From: Kiritimatiellia bacterium | GTDB taxonomy: Bacteria; Verrucomicrobiota; Kiritimatiellia; CAIQIC01; Lenti-01 | Length of the DNA: 8,926 nucleotides | Assembly (NCBI GenBank): GCA_018432565.1 | Contig: JAHDSS010000414.1 | Span: 1-8,926, forward strand | Direction of reading: 5' to 3' | Part shown: piece after piece, positions 1 to 6,586 of the stretch | How the letters are laid out: every line of letters starts with the position of its first letter | Position numbering within the stretch: position 1 is the first letter of the stretch | Translations under genes and position numbers: made by a program | Notes under the pieces: model-generated | The model's database searches: none | What the model saw: the letters and a program-made list of their open reading frames with translations, nothing else | What the model was told of the DNA's origin: nothing

Positions 1-600
1 CTCGCCCTCAACCAGCGCCATGCCGACCAGAACCGCGGCTGGTTCCGCGCCAAGGGCCTCACCGTCTTCAACCTGCTGTCCTCCCCCGGCTCCGGCAAAA
101 CCACCCTGCTCGAACGCACCCTGCGCGAACTTCCCCGCGCCGCCGCCATCGTCGGCGACCTGCAGACCGACAACGACGCCGCCCGCCTGCGCGCCGCCGG
201 CGCCCAGGCCGTCCAGATCACCACCGGCGCCACCTGCCACCTCGACGCCCACATGGTCCTGCACGCCCTCGACCAGCTCGACGCCGACGGCCTCCGCTAT
301 CTCTTCATCGAAAACGTCGGCAACCTCGTCTGTCCCGCCTCCTACGACCTCGGCGAAGACCGCCGCGTCGTCCTGCTCTCCGTCACCGAAGGCGAAGACA
401 AGCCCCTCAAATATCCCGTCATGTTCCTGCGCGCCGATCTCGTGCTCGTCACCAAAACCGATCTCGCCGACGCCGTCGGCTTCGACCGCGATGCCGCCCT
501 CGCCCACATCCGCCAGACCGCCCCCCGCGCCGCCATCCTCGAACTCTCCGCCAAAACCGGCGACGGCTTCTCCGCCTGGCTCGACTGGCTCCAGGCCTGA
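1..600 (+). CDS. hypB: Hydrogenase nickel incorporation GTPase HypB (C-terminal part, cut by window edge)
   Basis: HypB is a cytoplasmic SIMIBI-class GTPase that, with HypA, helps deliver nickel to NiFe hydrogenase precursors. The frame is open from base 1, with 199 residues visible. Numbering from the window edge, the Walker A motif SPGSGKT is at 28-34, GDLQTDND at 52-59, the metal-site pair Cys79-His80 in a GATCHLDAHM context, and Cys111 in ENVGNLVCP. The Cys-His...Cys spacing of 32 matches Cys166/His167/Cys198 of E. coli HypB. The guanine-specificity motif reads TKTD (139-142 region) instead of the usual NKxD. The N-terminus is missing: about 20 residues for a short HypB, more if there is a His-rich extension. 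The third codon position is almost always C or G. The gene ends with TGA, convergent to queA. Neighbouring hyp genes would lie upstream, outside the window. The family call is very secure. Confidence 0.96.
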   Translation, partial: LALNQRHADQNRGWFRAKGLTVFNLLSSPGSGKTTLLERTLRELPRAAAIVGDLQTDNDAARLRAAGAQAVQITTGATCHLDAHMVLHALDQLDADGLRYLFIENVGNLVCPASYDLGEDRRVVLLSVTEGEDKPLKYPVMFLRADLVLVTKTDLADAVGFDRDAALAHIRQTAPRAAILELSAKTGDGFSAWLDWLQA

Positions 601-608
601 CCCCCCCC

Positions 609-697
609 TCTGGAAAAAATCCGGATTTTCCACGCCATGGAAAAGTGTCCGGCCCGTTTTCCACGCCATGGAAAACTTGTTCCCACACCGTGGAAAA
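609..697. repeat. Cluster of TTTTCCA/TGGAAAA hairpin repeats
   Basis: Two identical 19-base units TTTTCCACGCCATGGAAAA lie at 626-644 and 657-675. Each has a perfect 7-bp stem (TTTTCCA/TGGAAAA) and a 5-base loop. A third, diverged unit at 679-697 has 4 of 19 changes but keeps the CCAC/GTGG stem core. A lone TGGAAAA half-unit is at 611-617, and AAAATCCGGATTTT at 616-629 is a 14-bp palindrome overlapping the first unit. The cluster sits just after the hypB stop, between convergent genes. A role in termination, mRNA 3'-end protection or protein binding is possible; none is shown by the sequence. Confidence 0.85.
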
Positions 698-725
698 TCC
701 GAAAATCTCCGGTCTGCCCCAACCT

Positions 726-760
726 CATTGTTTGCAAACAATGATTGTTTGCAAACAATG
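726..760. repeat. Tandem perfect palindromes (17-bp direct repeat)
   Basis: CATTGTTTGCAAACAATG at 726-743 is an 18-bp perfect palindrome. It is followed at once by a second palindrome, ATTGTTTGCAAACAAT, at 744-759. Seen another way, ATTGTTTGCAAACAATG is repeated twice head-to-tail (727-743 and 744-760) with no mismatch. The segment is AT-rich in a GC-rich setting. The shape resembles a double operator for a dimeric helix-turn-helix regulator, but it lies between the 3' ends of two genes, where a promoter operator is not expected. There is no T-tract, so it is not a classical terminator. Confidence 0.85.
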
Positions 761-818
761 AAATCAGCCCCCGGTCCGGATTGGGTTGAGAACAACGGCA
801 GAGACCGGCCCCGGCGGA

Positions 819-1871
819 TCACACCATCAGCATGCAGTCGCCGTAGCTGTAGAAGCGGTAGCGTTCGCGGATGGCTTCGCGATAGGCCTCCAGCACGAAC
901 TCGCGCCCGGCAAAGGCGCTGATCATCATGATCAGCGTGGACTTCGGCAGGTGGAAATTGGTCACCATCGCGTCCGCCATCCGGAACGCATAGGGCGGAT
1001 GAATGAACAGATCCGTGCGCCCCTGCCCCGCGCCGAACCCCTCCGGCCGGGCCGCCGCACTCTCCAGCGTGCGCACGCTCGTGGTACCCACCGTCACCAC
1101 CCGCCCGCCGGCGGCCTTCGCCTCGGCGATGCGCCGCGCGGTCTCCTCCGGCACCTCCCAGCGCTCGAAATCCATCCGGTGATCCCGGACGTTCTCCACG
1201 GACACCGGCCGAAACGTGCCGATGCCGACATGCAGCGTGACGGTCGCATGGCCGATCCCGCGGGCTGCCAGCCGTTCCAGCACATCCGGGGTGAAATGCA
1301 GGCCCGCCGTCGGCGCGGCCACCGCGCCGGGCTCGCGCGCGAACACCGTCTGGTAGCGCACCTTGTCGGCCGCCGCGCGCTCCTCGGACACGTTCTTCCG
1401 CTGAATGTAGGGCGGCAGCGGCGTCTGCCCGATGCGATCGAGCACCTCCAGCCAGGGCAGCGCCGACTCCACCCGGATCTTCACCCGCCCCAGTTCGCCG
1501 TCCTCCAGCACCGTGACCACGGCGAGATCTTCGTCGAGCAGCACCTGGTCGCCCGGCTTGGGCCGCCGGCGGCAGCGCATCAGCGCGTCCCATTGCCCGG
1601 GGGAGGTTTCCTCCAGCAGCAGGAATTCCACCTTGCCCCCCGTGCCTTCCTTCGCCTTGCGCCCGAACAGGCGCGCCGGAATCACGCGCGTGTCATTCAC
1701 CACCAGCAGGTCGGGGGGACGGAGAAATTCCGGCAGATCGGTGAAGCGCCGATGCGCGATCGTGCGCGTTGAGCGGTCGAGCACCATCATGCGCGCCCCG
1801 TCGCGGCGCTCCGCCGGCTCCTGCGCGATCAGCTCCGGCGGCAGCTCGTAGTCGAAATCAGCGACCTTCAT
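819..1871 (-). CDS. queA: S-adenosylmethionine:tRNA ribosyltransferase-isomerase QueA
   Basis: QueA transfers and isomerises the ribosyl part of S-adenosylmethionine onto 7-aminomethyl-7-deazaguanine at the tRNA wobble position, giving epoxyqueuosine; it acts in the cytoplasm in queuosine synthesis. The 350-residue product has the usual family length. Family motifs seen are VVNDTRVIPARL (57-68), VAAPTAGLHFT (184-194), VTLHVGIGTFRPV (211-223), VGTTSVRTLES (261-271), NFHLPKSTL (305-313) and the C-terminal YSYGD. The start is the ATG at 1871, before MKVADFDYELPPELIAQ, the typical QueA N-terminus. The frame stays open further upstream, but that part is the out-of-frame complement of the carboxypeptidase gene. 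The ATG overlaps the upstream stop as ATGA, with no strong Shine-Dalgarno of its own, so translational coupling is likely. No obvious intrinsic terminator follows. Confidence 0.97.
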   Translation of the reverse strand: MKVADFDYELPPELIAQEPAERRDGARMMVLDRSTRTIAHRRFTDLPEFLRPPDLLVVNDTRVIPARLFGRKAKEGTGGKVEFLLLEETSPGQWDALMRCRRRPKPGDQVLLDEDLAVVTVLEDGELGRVKIRVESALPWLEVLDRIGQTPLPPYIQRKNVSEERAAADKVRYQTVFAREPGAVAAPTAGLHFTPDVLERLAARGIGHATVTLHVGIGTFRPVSVENVRDHRMDFERWEVPEETARRIAEAKAAGGRVVTVGTTSVRTLESAAARPEGFGAGQGRTDLFIHPPYAFRMADAMVTNFHLPKSTLIMMISAFAGREFVLEAYREAIRERYRFYSYGDCMLMV

Positions 1872-2938
1872 CGGCTCAGAAACAGGCGGCGGCGGACCGC
1901 CAGCCCCGCCACGGCCAGAACAAAGACCGCCAAAGCCGCCCAGCCCGCCACCGCCCAGCCCCCCCCGCCGGTGTCTTCCGCCCCGGCGGCGGGCTCGGTC
2001 TCCGCCCCCTCTCCGGCACCGGCGGCGGGCTTGGCCGCGGCCTCCGGCACCGGCGCGGGCGCCGGCTGCACCGCCGGGACCGCGGTTTTCTGAACGGCCT
2101 CCGGCAGCCAGCGGTTGATCAATTCCACCGTCTTGGCGTCGCGGGTGCTTCGGTTGACGCTGCCCATCACCACGGCAATGACGCGGCGGTCGTCGCGTTC
2201 CGCCGTCGCGGCGATGCAATAGCCGCTGGCGCGGATCCAGCCGGTTTTGAGGCCGTCGCAGCCCGGCACCGTCCCCAGCAGCCGGTTGTGCGTCTCCATC
2301 AGGATGGGTTGGAACGGCGGCTGGGCATCGGCGCGGAATTCCCGCTTCTGCACGGAGGTATAGCGGAGGGTGTCGGGGTGGGTATCCAGCAGGGCCTTGC
2401 ACAGCCGGGCGAAATCCCGCGGCGTGGTCATGTCGGGGCGCTGCCCCTTTTCCGTCGGCGGCAGGCCGTGCGGCGACTGGAACCGCGTAATCGGCGACAA
2501 CCCCAGTTCCGCGGCCTTGTCGTTCATCATCGTCACGAATCCGTCGCGGCTGCCGCCGACGTAAATGGCCAGGGCCATCGCCGCGTCATTGGCGGACTGG
2601 ACCATCAGGGCGTAGAGCAGTTCCTCGACCGGAAAACTTTCGCGCGGATCCAGCCAAACCTGCGAGCCGCCCATGCGCATGGCCTCCTTGGTCACCGGCA
2701 CGATGTCGGTCAGCCGCAGGTGCCCGGCCTCGATGCGGTCCAGCACCACGAACAGCGTCATCAGCTTGAGCATGCTGGCCGGATAGCCCGGGCGGTCCGC
2801 ACCGTCTTCAAACAGCACGTCGCCGGTGGCCGCATCCATCACCAGGGCCCCGTTGTACGGGTCGCGCGCAATGGCCTGCCCGAAAACCGCCGGAACGGCC
2901 AGCAGCACAGCCGCGAGGAAATGAAGGGATTGTTTCAT
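1868..2938 (-). CDS. Serine-type D-Ala-D-Ala carboxypeptidase (peptidase S11, PBP5/DacA-like), membrane-anchored
   Basis: This penicillin-binding protein probably removes the terminal D-alanine from peptidoglycan pentapeptides in the periplasm. The 356-residue product has a signal peptide (1-24, likely cleaved after AIA), the catalytic SxxK motif S55-M-L-K58, SAN at 115-117 and KTG at 231-233, so the active site is complete. The catalytic domain ends near residue 280. A Pro/Ala/Glu-rich linker follows (about 285-322), then a hydrophobic membrane helix (about 328-348) and a basic tail RRRLFLSR. The separate C-terminal beta domain of E. coli PBP5 is not apparent, and the anchor looks like a true transmembrane helix instead of an amphipathic one. 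The ATG at 2938 is supported by the signal peptide beginning there. No Shine-Dalgarno is visible upstream. It is first in an operon with queA. The S11 family is certain; which Dac paralogue it is cannot be told. Confidence 0.93.
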   Translation of the reverse strand: MKQSLHFLAAVLLAVPAVFGQAIARDPYNGALVMDAATGDVLFEDGADRPGYPASMLKLMTLFVVLDRIEAGHLRLTDIVPVTKEAMRMGGSQVWLDPRESFPVEELLYALMVQSANDAAMALAIYVGGSRDGFVTMMNDKAAELGLSPITRFQSPHGLPPTEKGQRPDMTTPRDFARLCKALLDTHPDTLRYTSVQKREFRADAQPPFQPILMETHNRLLGTVPGCDGLKTGWIRASGYCIAATAERDDRRVIAVVMGSVNRSTRDAKTVELINRWLPEAVQKTAVPAVQPAPAPVPEAAAKPAAGAGEGAETEPAAGAEDTGGGGWAVAGWAALAVFVLAVAGLAVRRRLFLSR

Positions 2939-2944
2939 GGGCCA

Positions 2945-2973
2945 CTTGTAGCGGGACCGCCCCCGGAAATCAA
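2945..2973 (-). promoter_or_regulatory. Candidate sigma-70-type promoter for the carboxypeptidase-queA operon
   Basis: On the minus strand, TTGATT (2973-2968) and TACAAG (2950-2945) are separated by exactly 17 bases. Each matches the -35/-10 consensus at 4 of 6 positions. The -10 box ends six bases before the ATG, so transcription would begin at or next to the A of the start codon. This agrees with the lack of a Shine-Dalgarno and suggests a leaderless mRNA. The match is weak enough to occur by chance. Confidence 0.35.
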
Positions 2974-3022
2974 ACCGGAATCGCGGCGCGTTCCGATGGC
3001 CGGCCTTCGGTACCGCACCCGG

Positions 3023-3075
3023 ATCCCTCGACTCCGCCTTCGCGCAAGGCTTCGGCGGACAAGTCCGCTCGGGAT
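3023..3075. repeat. 53-bp structured element with ATCCC/GGGAT ends
   Basis: The ends ATCCC (3023-3027) and GGGAT (3071-3075) are complementary. Inside are two further hairpins: GCCTT/AAGGC (3036-3040 and 3046-3050) and GCGGAC/GTCCGC with a two-base loop (3055-3068). CCGCC (3034-3038) can instead pair with GGCGG (3054-3058). It looks like a dispersed intergenic repeat, but a second copy is not present in this window. Confidence 0.4.
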
Positions 3076-3103
3076 GAAAGCCGCACAGCCTGGCTGCCTT
3101 CGT

Positions 3104-3163
3104 GGCACGCGGCTCCTGTCGCGTGCGGTTGTACGGATCCGCGCGGGACGGGAGCCCCGCGCT
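3104..3163. repeat. Pair of related GC-rich hairpins in inverted orientation
   Basis: Hairpin A has GCACGCG (3105-3111) pairing with CGCGTGC (3120-3126) across an 8-base loop. Hairpin B has GCGCGGG (3141-3147) pairing with CCCGCGC (3156-3162), also with an 8-base loop. The reverse complement of 3104-3128 matches 3139-3163 at 19 of 25 positions. Four of the six differences form two compensated stem pairs (A-T to G-C and C-G to G-C); the others are one loop base and one flanking base. Both stems therefore stay perfectly paired, which suggests an RNA or DNA hairpin repeat family. Confidence 0.6.
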
Positions 3164-3206
3164 ACGAGGGCCGGTTCCGGCGACACCTATTTGCAGATGC
3201 CCCCCA

Positions 3207-3248
3207 AAACGCGAAAAGGGCGCCGCGGAAGCGGCGCCCTTCGCGTTT
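3207..3248 (-). terminator. Terminator-like hairpin after metK
   Basis: A 9-bp inner stem GGGCGCCGC/GCGGCGCCC (3218-3226 and 3231-3239) with a 4-base loop is extended by an outer stem AAACGCGAA/TTCGCGTTT (3207-3215 and 3240-3248) with a two-base bulge. It begins 15 bases after the metK stop. On the minus strand the descending arm carries short T-runs (TTTT), not one long tract, so termination is likely but not ideal in form. It would end the lptA-to-metK transcript. Confidence 0.75.
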
Positions 3249-3263
3249 CATCCGGACCGGCGG

Positions 3264-4457
3264 TTACTTCGCCAGCGCCTTGACGAGGGCGGCGGCCTTG
3301 TCGGTCTGCTCCCACGTGAAGAACTTGAAGTTCTTGTCGCCCTTTTTGCGGCCGAAATGGCCGTACTGGTTGGTCATCGAATAGATGGGCCGCAGCAGGT
3401 CGAGCTGCTTGATGATTTCGGCGGGCTTCAGGCCGAACACCTGGCGGACGGCCTTGGCGATCTTGTCGTCAGCCACCGTGCCGGTGCCGAAGGTGTCCAC
3501 GTGGACGGATACCGGCTCGGGATAGCCGATGGCATACGCCAGCTGGACTTCGCAGCGACGGGCCAGCTTGGCCGCCACGATGTTCTTGGCGACGTAACGG
3601 GCCATGTAGGCCGCGCTGCGGTCCACCTTGGAGGGATCCTTGCCGGAGAACGCGCCGCCGCCGTGGCGGCCCATGCCGCCGTAGCTGTCCACGATGATCT
3701 TGCGCCCGGTCAGCCCGCAGTCGCCCTGCGGGCCGCCCGTCACGAAGCGCCCTGTCGGATTGACGTGATACGTTGTCCGTTTGTCCAGGAGCTTGGCCGG
3801 CACGGAGGCCTTGATCACCTTTTCGATGATCTCCTTGCGGATCTGCTTGTTCGACACATGGGGCGCATGCTGGGTGGAAACCACCACGGTGTCCACGCGA
3901 ACGGGACGGCCGTCCGGATCGTATTCCACGGACACCTGGCTCTTGGAGTCCGGGCGCACCCACGGCATCTTGCCGGCCTTGCGCAGATCCGTCAGCTTGC
4001 GCATGATCCGGTGCGCCAGCACGATCGGCATCGGCATCAGTTCGGGGGTCTCGTCGCAGGCGTACCCGAACATCATGCCCTGGTCGCCGGCGCCCTGCTC
4101 GGCCGTGGCCTTGCCCGACGCCTTCTGCGCGTTCACGCCCTGCGCAATGTCCGGCGACTGGTTTTCAATCGCCACCAGCACCGCGCAGATGTGCGCGTTG
4201 AAGCCGGCGTCCTGATGGTCGTAGCCGATCTCGCAGACGGCCTTGCGGGCGACCTCGGCATAGTTGACTTCGGCCTTGGTGGTGATTTCGCCGGCCACGA
4301 CCAGCATGCCGGTCTTGGCCAGGGTTTCGCACGCCACGCGGCTTTTCGGATCCCGGGCCAGGCAGGCGTCGAGAATCGCATCCGACACGGCGTCGCAGAC
4401 CTTGTCGGGATGGCCCTCGGAAACGGATTCGGAGGTGAACACAGTATTTTTGGACAT
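3264..4457 (-). CDS. metK: S-adenosylmethionine synthetase MetK
   Basis: MetK makes S-adenosylmethionine from methionine and ATP, releasing phosphate and pyrophosphate; it is a cytoplasmic, usually tetrameric enzyme. The 397-residue product is close to the family length (E. coli 384). It begins with the typical [13 protein letters not shown] (7-19, with the ATP-site His16). It has both family signatures, [12 protein letters not shown] (122-133) and GGGAFSGKD (266-274), and the C-terminal [14 protein letters not shown] (357-370). The start is the ATG at 4457, with AAAGGAG (4472-4466) eight bases upstream. The reading frame is open further upstream, but that stretch is the complement of the ptsI end. 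It follows ptsI after 49 bases, too short for a SAM riboswitch, so it is probably the last gene of the PTS operon unless an internal promoter exists. S-adenosylhomocysteine hydrolase is not adjacent. Confidence 0.98.
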   Translation of the reverse strand: MSKNTVFTSESVSEGHPDKVCDAVSDAILDACLARDPKSRVACETLAKTGMLVVAGEITTKAEVNYAEVARKAVCEIGYDHQDAGFNAHICAVLVAIENQSPDIAQGVNAQKASGKATAEQGAGDQGMMFGYACDETPELMPMPIVLAHRIMRKLTDLRKAGKMPWVRPDSKSQVSVEYDPDGRPVRVDTVVVSTQHAPHVSNKQIRKEIIEKVIKASVPAKLLDKRTTYHVNPTGRFVTGGPQGDCGLTGRKIIVDSYGGMGRHGGGAFSGKDPSKVDRSAAYMARYVAKNIVAAKLARRCEVQLAYAIGYPEPVSVHVDTFGTGTVADDKIAKAVRQVFGLKPAEIIKQLDLLRPIYSMTNQYGHFGRKKGDKNFKFFTWEQTDKAAALVKALAK

Positions 4458-4472
4458 GGAAGGAGCTCCTTT
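4458..4472 (-). promoter_or_regulatory. metK ribosome binding site inside a 12-bp palindrome
   Basis: The Shine-Dalgarno AAAGGAG (4472-4466, minus strand) decides the ATG at 4457. Its AAGGAG part is one half of the perfect palindrome AAGGAGCTCCTT (4460-4471), so the site could pair with the leader bases right after it. Confidence 0.7.
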
Positions 4473-4506
4473 GGGTTTTCCAACAGATGAAGCGGAATCT
4501 ACCCGA

Positions 4507-6276
4507 TTATTCCGACAGTTCAAGCAATTCCGGCGCATGGCGCCGCAGAAAACCCCGGCAGCTTTCCAGCACCTCGGCCCCGCTGGAGAGCCCGCGGACC
4601 TCATCGGCCAGCGCCCGGGCGTCGTCCATCCGGATGCGGCGGATGACATCCTTGACGACCGGCACGGCCCCGGGGCTGACGCTGAGTTCGGTCACCCCCA
4701 GGCCGAGCAGCAGCGGCACCAGCAGCGGCTGGGCCGCCATCTCGCCGCACACGCCCGTCCAGACGCCGTGACGGCGACCGGCCTCCACCGTCTGCGCAAT
4801 CAGCTGCAGCACGGCTGGATGCGTCGGCTCGTACAGATGCGCCACCCGCTCGTTCACCCGGTCCACTGCCAGCGTGTACTGCACCAGGTCGTTGGTCCCG
4901 ATGCTGAAGAACTTCACTTTCGGCGCAATGGCCTCGGCGGTCAGCGCCGCCGACGGAATTTCAATCATCACCCCGATCTCGATGCCGCGGTTGAACGGCT
5001 GGCCGGCCTCGTCCAGTTCGTCCATGCACTCCTGCAGAATGGCGTTGGCCTGGTCCACTTCGCCGGCGCTGCTGATCATGGGATACATGACGCGCAGACC
5101 GGGATTGAGCGCCGACGCGCGCAGGATGGCGCGGAGCTGGGCCTTGAAAATGGCCGGGCGCGCCAGGCTCAGCCGGATGGCCCGCCAGCCCAGAAACGGA
5201 TTGGCCTCCACCGTCCGCCGGTCCCCGGCCGGCAGCTTGTCCCCGCCGAGATCCAGCGTGCGGATGATCGCCGTGTCGGGCAGGATCCCGCGCGCCACCT
5301 CCGCGTAGGCCGTGTATTGCTGCTCCTCGCTGGGATTGCCTTCGTTGGCCAGATACAGGTATTCGCTGCGGAACAGGCCGATGCCCCGCGCTCCGCGCGC
5401 CCGGACCGCCTTGACGTCCGCCGGCATTTCGATGTTCGCCGCCAGGTCGATCGCCGTGCCGTCCAGCGTCTCCGCGGGTTTGTCCCGGAGCGTCTCCAGC
5501 CGCTTCTGGATCACGGCTCGGCTGCGCGCCAGGCGGGTGTATTCCTCCTCCCGGGCGGCCGTCGGATGAAGCACCAGCCGGCCGCGGACACCGTCGAGAA
5601 TCGCGCGATTGCCGTCCTGAAGCTGCGAACAGACATCGTGCAGCCCGACCACGGCGGGCAGTTCCATCGCCCGCGCCATGATCGCCGCGTGCGAGGTCGG
5701 GCTGCCCAGTTCCATCGCCAGGCCCAGAATCTTGCGGCGATCGAGCGCCGCCATCTCGGAGGGCGGAATGTCATGGGCCACCACGATCCGCGGCGATTCG
5801 ATTCCCGCCAGCCAGTCGCTGCCGCCGCCCATCAGATTGCGCAGAATGCGGCGGGTCACGTCGCGAATGTCCGTCGCGCGCTCCCGCAGATAGTCGTCCT
5901 CCATCTGCAGCAGCGTCTGCGCATACCGCTCGGACACCTCCATCAGCACTTTTTCGATGTTCCGGCGCTTCTCCCGCACTTCGCGGTACACTTCGTCCAC
6001 AAAGCTCGGATCATCCACCACCTGCAGGTGCGCCTCGAAAATGCCGGCGCTTTCCCCGCCCATCGCTTCCCCCACCCGTTCCTGGATGTCGTGAAGCTGC
6101 CGGCGGGTCTCGATCAGGGCCGCTTCCAGCCGGACCATTTCGCGCGGCACATCCTCCGGCGGGATGGCGTATTCCGGCAGCGGATCGTCGCCGCCCTGAA
6201 GAACCAGAACCAGCCCCGCCACCACTCCCGGCGAGACCCCGATTCCCCTGAATTCGAGATCCCGCTTCTCCGGCAT
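4507..6276 (-). CDS. ptsI: Phosphoenolpyruvate-protein phosphotransferase (PTS enzyme I)
   Basis: Enzyme I takes phosphate from phosphoenolpyruvate and passes it to the active histidine of HPr, the first step of the phosphotransferase system, in the cytoplasm. The product is 589 residues (family about 570-590). It begins with the enzyme I start [11 protein letters not shown] (11-21), then the HPr-binding helical part, then the phosphohistidine segment [21 protein letters not shown] (His196, 191-211). The PEP-binding barrel follows, with GLFRSEYLY (300-308), RTLDLGGDK (339-347), GVMIEIPSA (435-443) and catalytic Cys510 in GVCGEMA. GSPTSH replaces the common GGRTSH, a mild change. The ATG at 6276 has GAGGA eight bases upstream and lies four bases after the HPr stop; a longer frame to 6378 would overlap HPr without homology. 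It is coupled to ptsH, and no EII genes are seen nearby. Confidence 0.97.
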   Translation of the reverse strand: MPEKRDLEFRGIGVSPGVVAGLVLVLQGGDDPLPEYAIPPEDVPREMVRLEAALIETRRQLHDIQERVGEAMGGESAGIFEAHLQVVDDPSFVDEVYREVREKRRNIEKVLMEVSERYAQTLLQMEDDYLRERATDIRDVTRRILRNLMGGGSDWLAGIESPRIVVAHDIPPSEMAALDRRKILGLAMELGSPTSHAAIMARAMELPAVVGLHDVCSQLQDGNRAILDGVRGRLVLHPTAAREEEYTRLARSRAVIQKRLETLRDKPAETLDGTAIDLAANIEMPADVKAVRARGARGIGLFRSEYLYLANEGNPSEEQQYTAYAEVARGILPDTAIIRTLDLGGDKLPAGDRRTVEANPFLGWRAIRLSLARPAIFKAQLRAILRASALNPGLRVMYPMISSAGEVDQANAILQECMDELDEAGQPFNRGIEIGVMIEIPSAALTAEAIAPKVKFFSIGTNDLVQYTLAVDRVNERVAHLYEPTHPAVLQLIAQTVEAGRRHGVWTGVCGEMAAQPLLVPLLLGLGVTELSVSPGAVPVVKDVIRRIRMDDARALADEVRGLSSGAEVLESCRGFLRRHAPELLELSE

Positions 6277-6280
6277 GCGT

Positions 6281-6586
6281 TCAGTCCTCGAAGAATTTCT
6301 GCTCGAACAGCTCGGCCAGGGCCTGCAAGGCGTCCGTCGCGTCCGCGCCGCTGGCCAGAATCCGCAGCTTGGAGCCATGATGCCCTTCCAGCGTCAGCAG
6401 CCCCATGATGCTCTTGGCATTCACCTTCACCCCGTTTTTCTCCAGCAGGATTTCGCAGGCGAAGCGGGAGGCGGTCTTGACGAGCAGCGCGGCCGGGCGC
6501 GCATGAATGCCGTAGCGGTTCTGCACGACGACGTCGCGGCTCAGGGGCTCCGGGGACTCGGCTGCGGATTCAGGGTCGGGACTCAC
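6281..6586 (-). CDS. ptsH: Phosphocarrier protein HPr
   Basis: HPr carries phosphate from enzyme I to EIIA proteins and is the substrate of HPr kinase. The 101-residue product contains the active site NRYGIHARPA with His28, and the regulatory Ser59 in VNAKSIMGLLTLE, equivalent to Ser46 of Gram-positive HPr. Both phosphorylation sites are therefore kept. An acidic, Pro/Ser/Glu-rich stretch of about 15 residues precedes the HPr fold, making it longer than the usual 85-90. The start is a GTG at 6586 that overlaps the hprK stop as GTGA, with AAGGA (6600-6596) nine bases upstream. No in-frame ATG exists before the fold begins, which supports the GTG. Translation is probably coupled to hprK, and ptsI follows after four bases. 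Family identity is secure; whether it feeds sugar uptake or only regulation cannot be decided here. Confidence 0.95.
   Translation of the reverse strand: MSPDPESAAESPEPLSRDVVVQNRYGIHARPAALLVKTASRFACEILLEKNGVKVNAKSIMGLLTLEGHHGSKLRILASGADATDALQALAELFEQKFFED

Larger units (their letters stand above)
2939..3263. other. Non-coding region between metK and the carboxypeptidase gene
   Basis: This 325-base gap between two minus-strand genes has no convincing gene. It holds the metK terminator-like hairpin, an inverted pair of GC-rich hairpins, a 53-bp element bounded by ATCCC/GGGAT, and a candidate promoter directly at the carboxypeptidase start codon. Open frames crossing it lack a ribosome binding site and any recognisable protein family. 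Confidence 0.7.

Noticed and set aside
601..760. A CRISPR array from the repeated units after hypB.
   Set aside because: Units are short palindromes at unequal distances without regular spacers, and no cas genes are near.
20..922. A 300-codon plus-strand frame overlapping hypB and running into queA.
   Set aside because: It is in another frame from the HypB motifs and consists mainly of Pro/Ser/Ala from shifted C-rich codons.
786..1772. A 328-codon plus-strand open frame opposite queA.
   Set aside because: queA is certain on the other strand, and this frame has biased composition with no recognisable fold.
1872..2402. An N-terminal extension of queA in the same frame.
   Set aside because: It is the shifted reading of the carboxypeptidase gene on the same strand, and QueA proteins begin at the ATG at 1871.
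1769..3283. A 504-codon plus-strand open frame crossing the carboxypeptidase gene and the gap.
   Set aside because: Antisense to a gene with a full catalytic motif set; low-complexity Arg/His/Pro content and no domain.
3102..4490. A 462-codon plus-strand open frame opposite metK.
   Set aside because: Explained by GC-driven lack of stop codons opposite metK; it also runs across the terminator hairpin.
4458..4506. A SAM riboswitch before metK.
   Set aside because: The gap is only 49 bases and shows no SAM aptamer-like stems.
4264..6408. A 714-codon open frame on the plus strand opposite ptsI and metK.
   Set aside because: It is antisense to two certain genes, has His/Arg/Gln/Pro-rich content typical of frames opposite high-GC genes, and shows no family motif or ribosome binding site.
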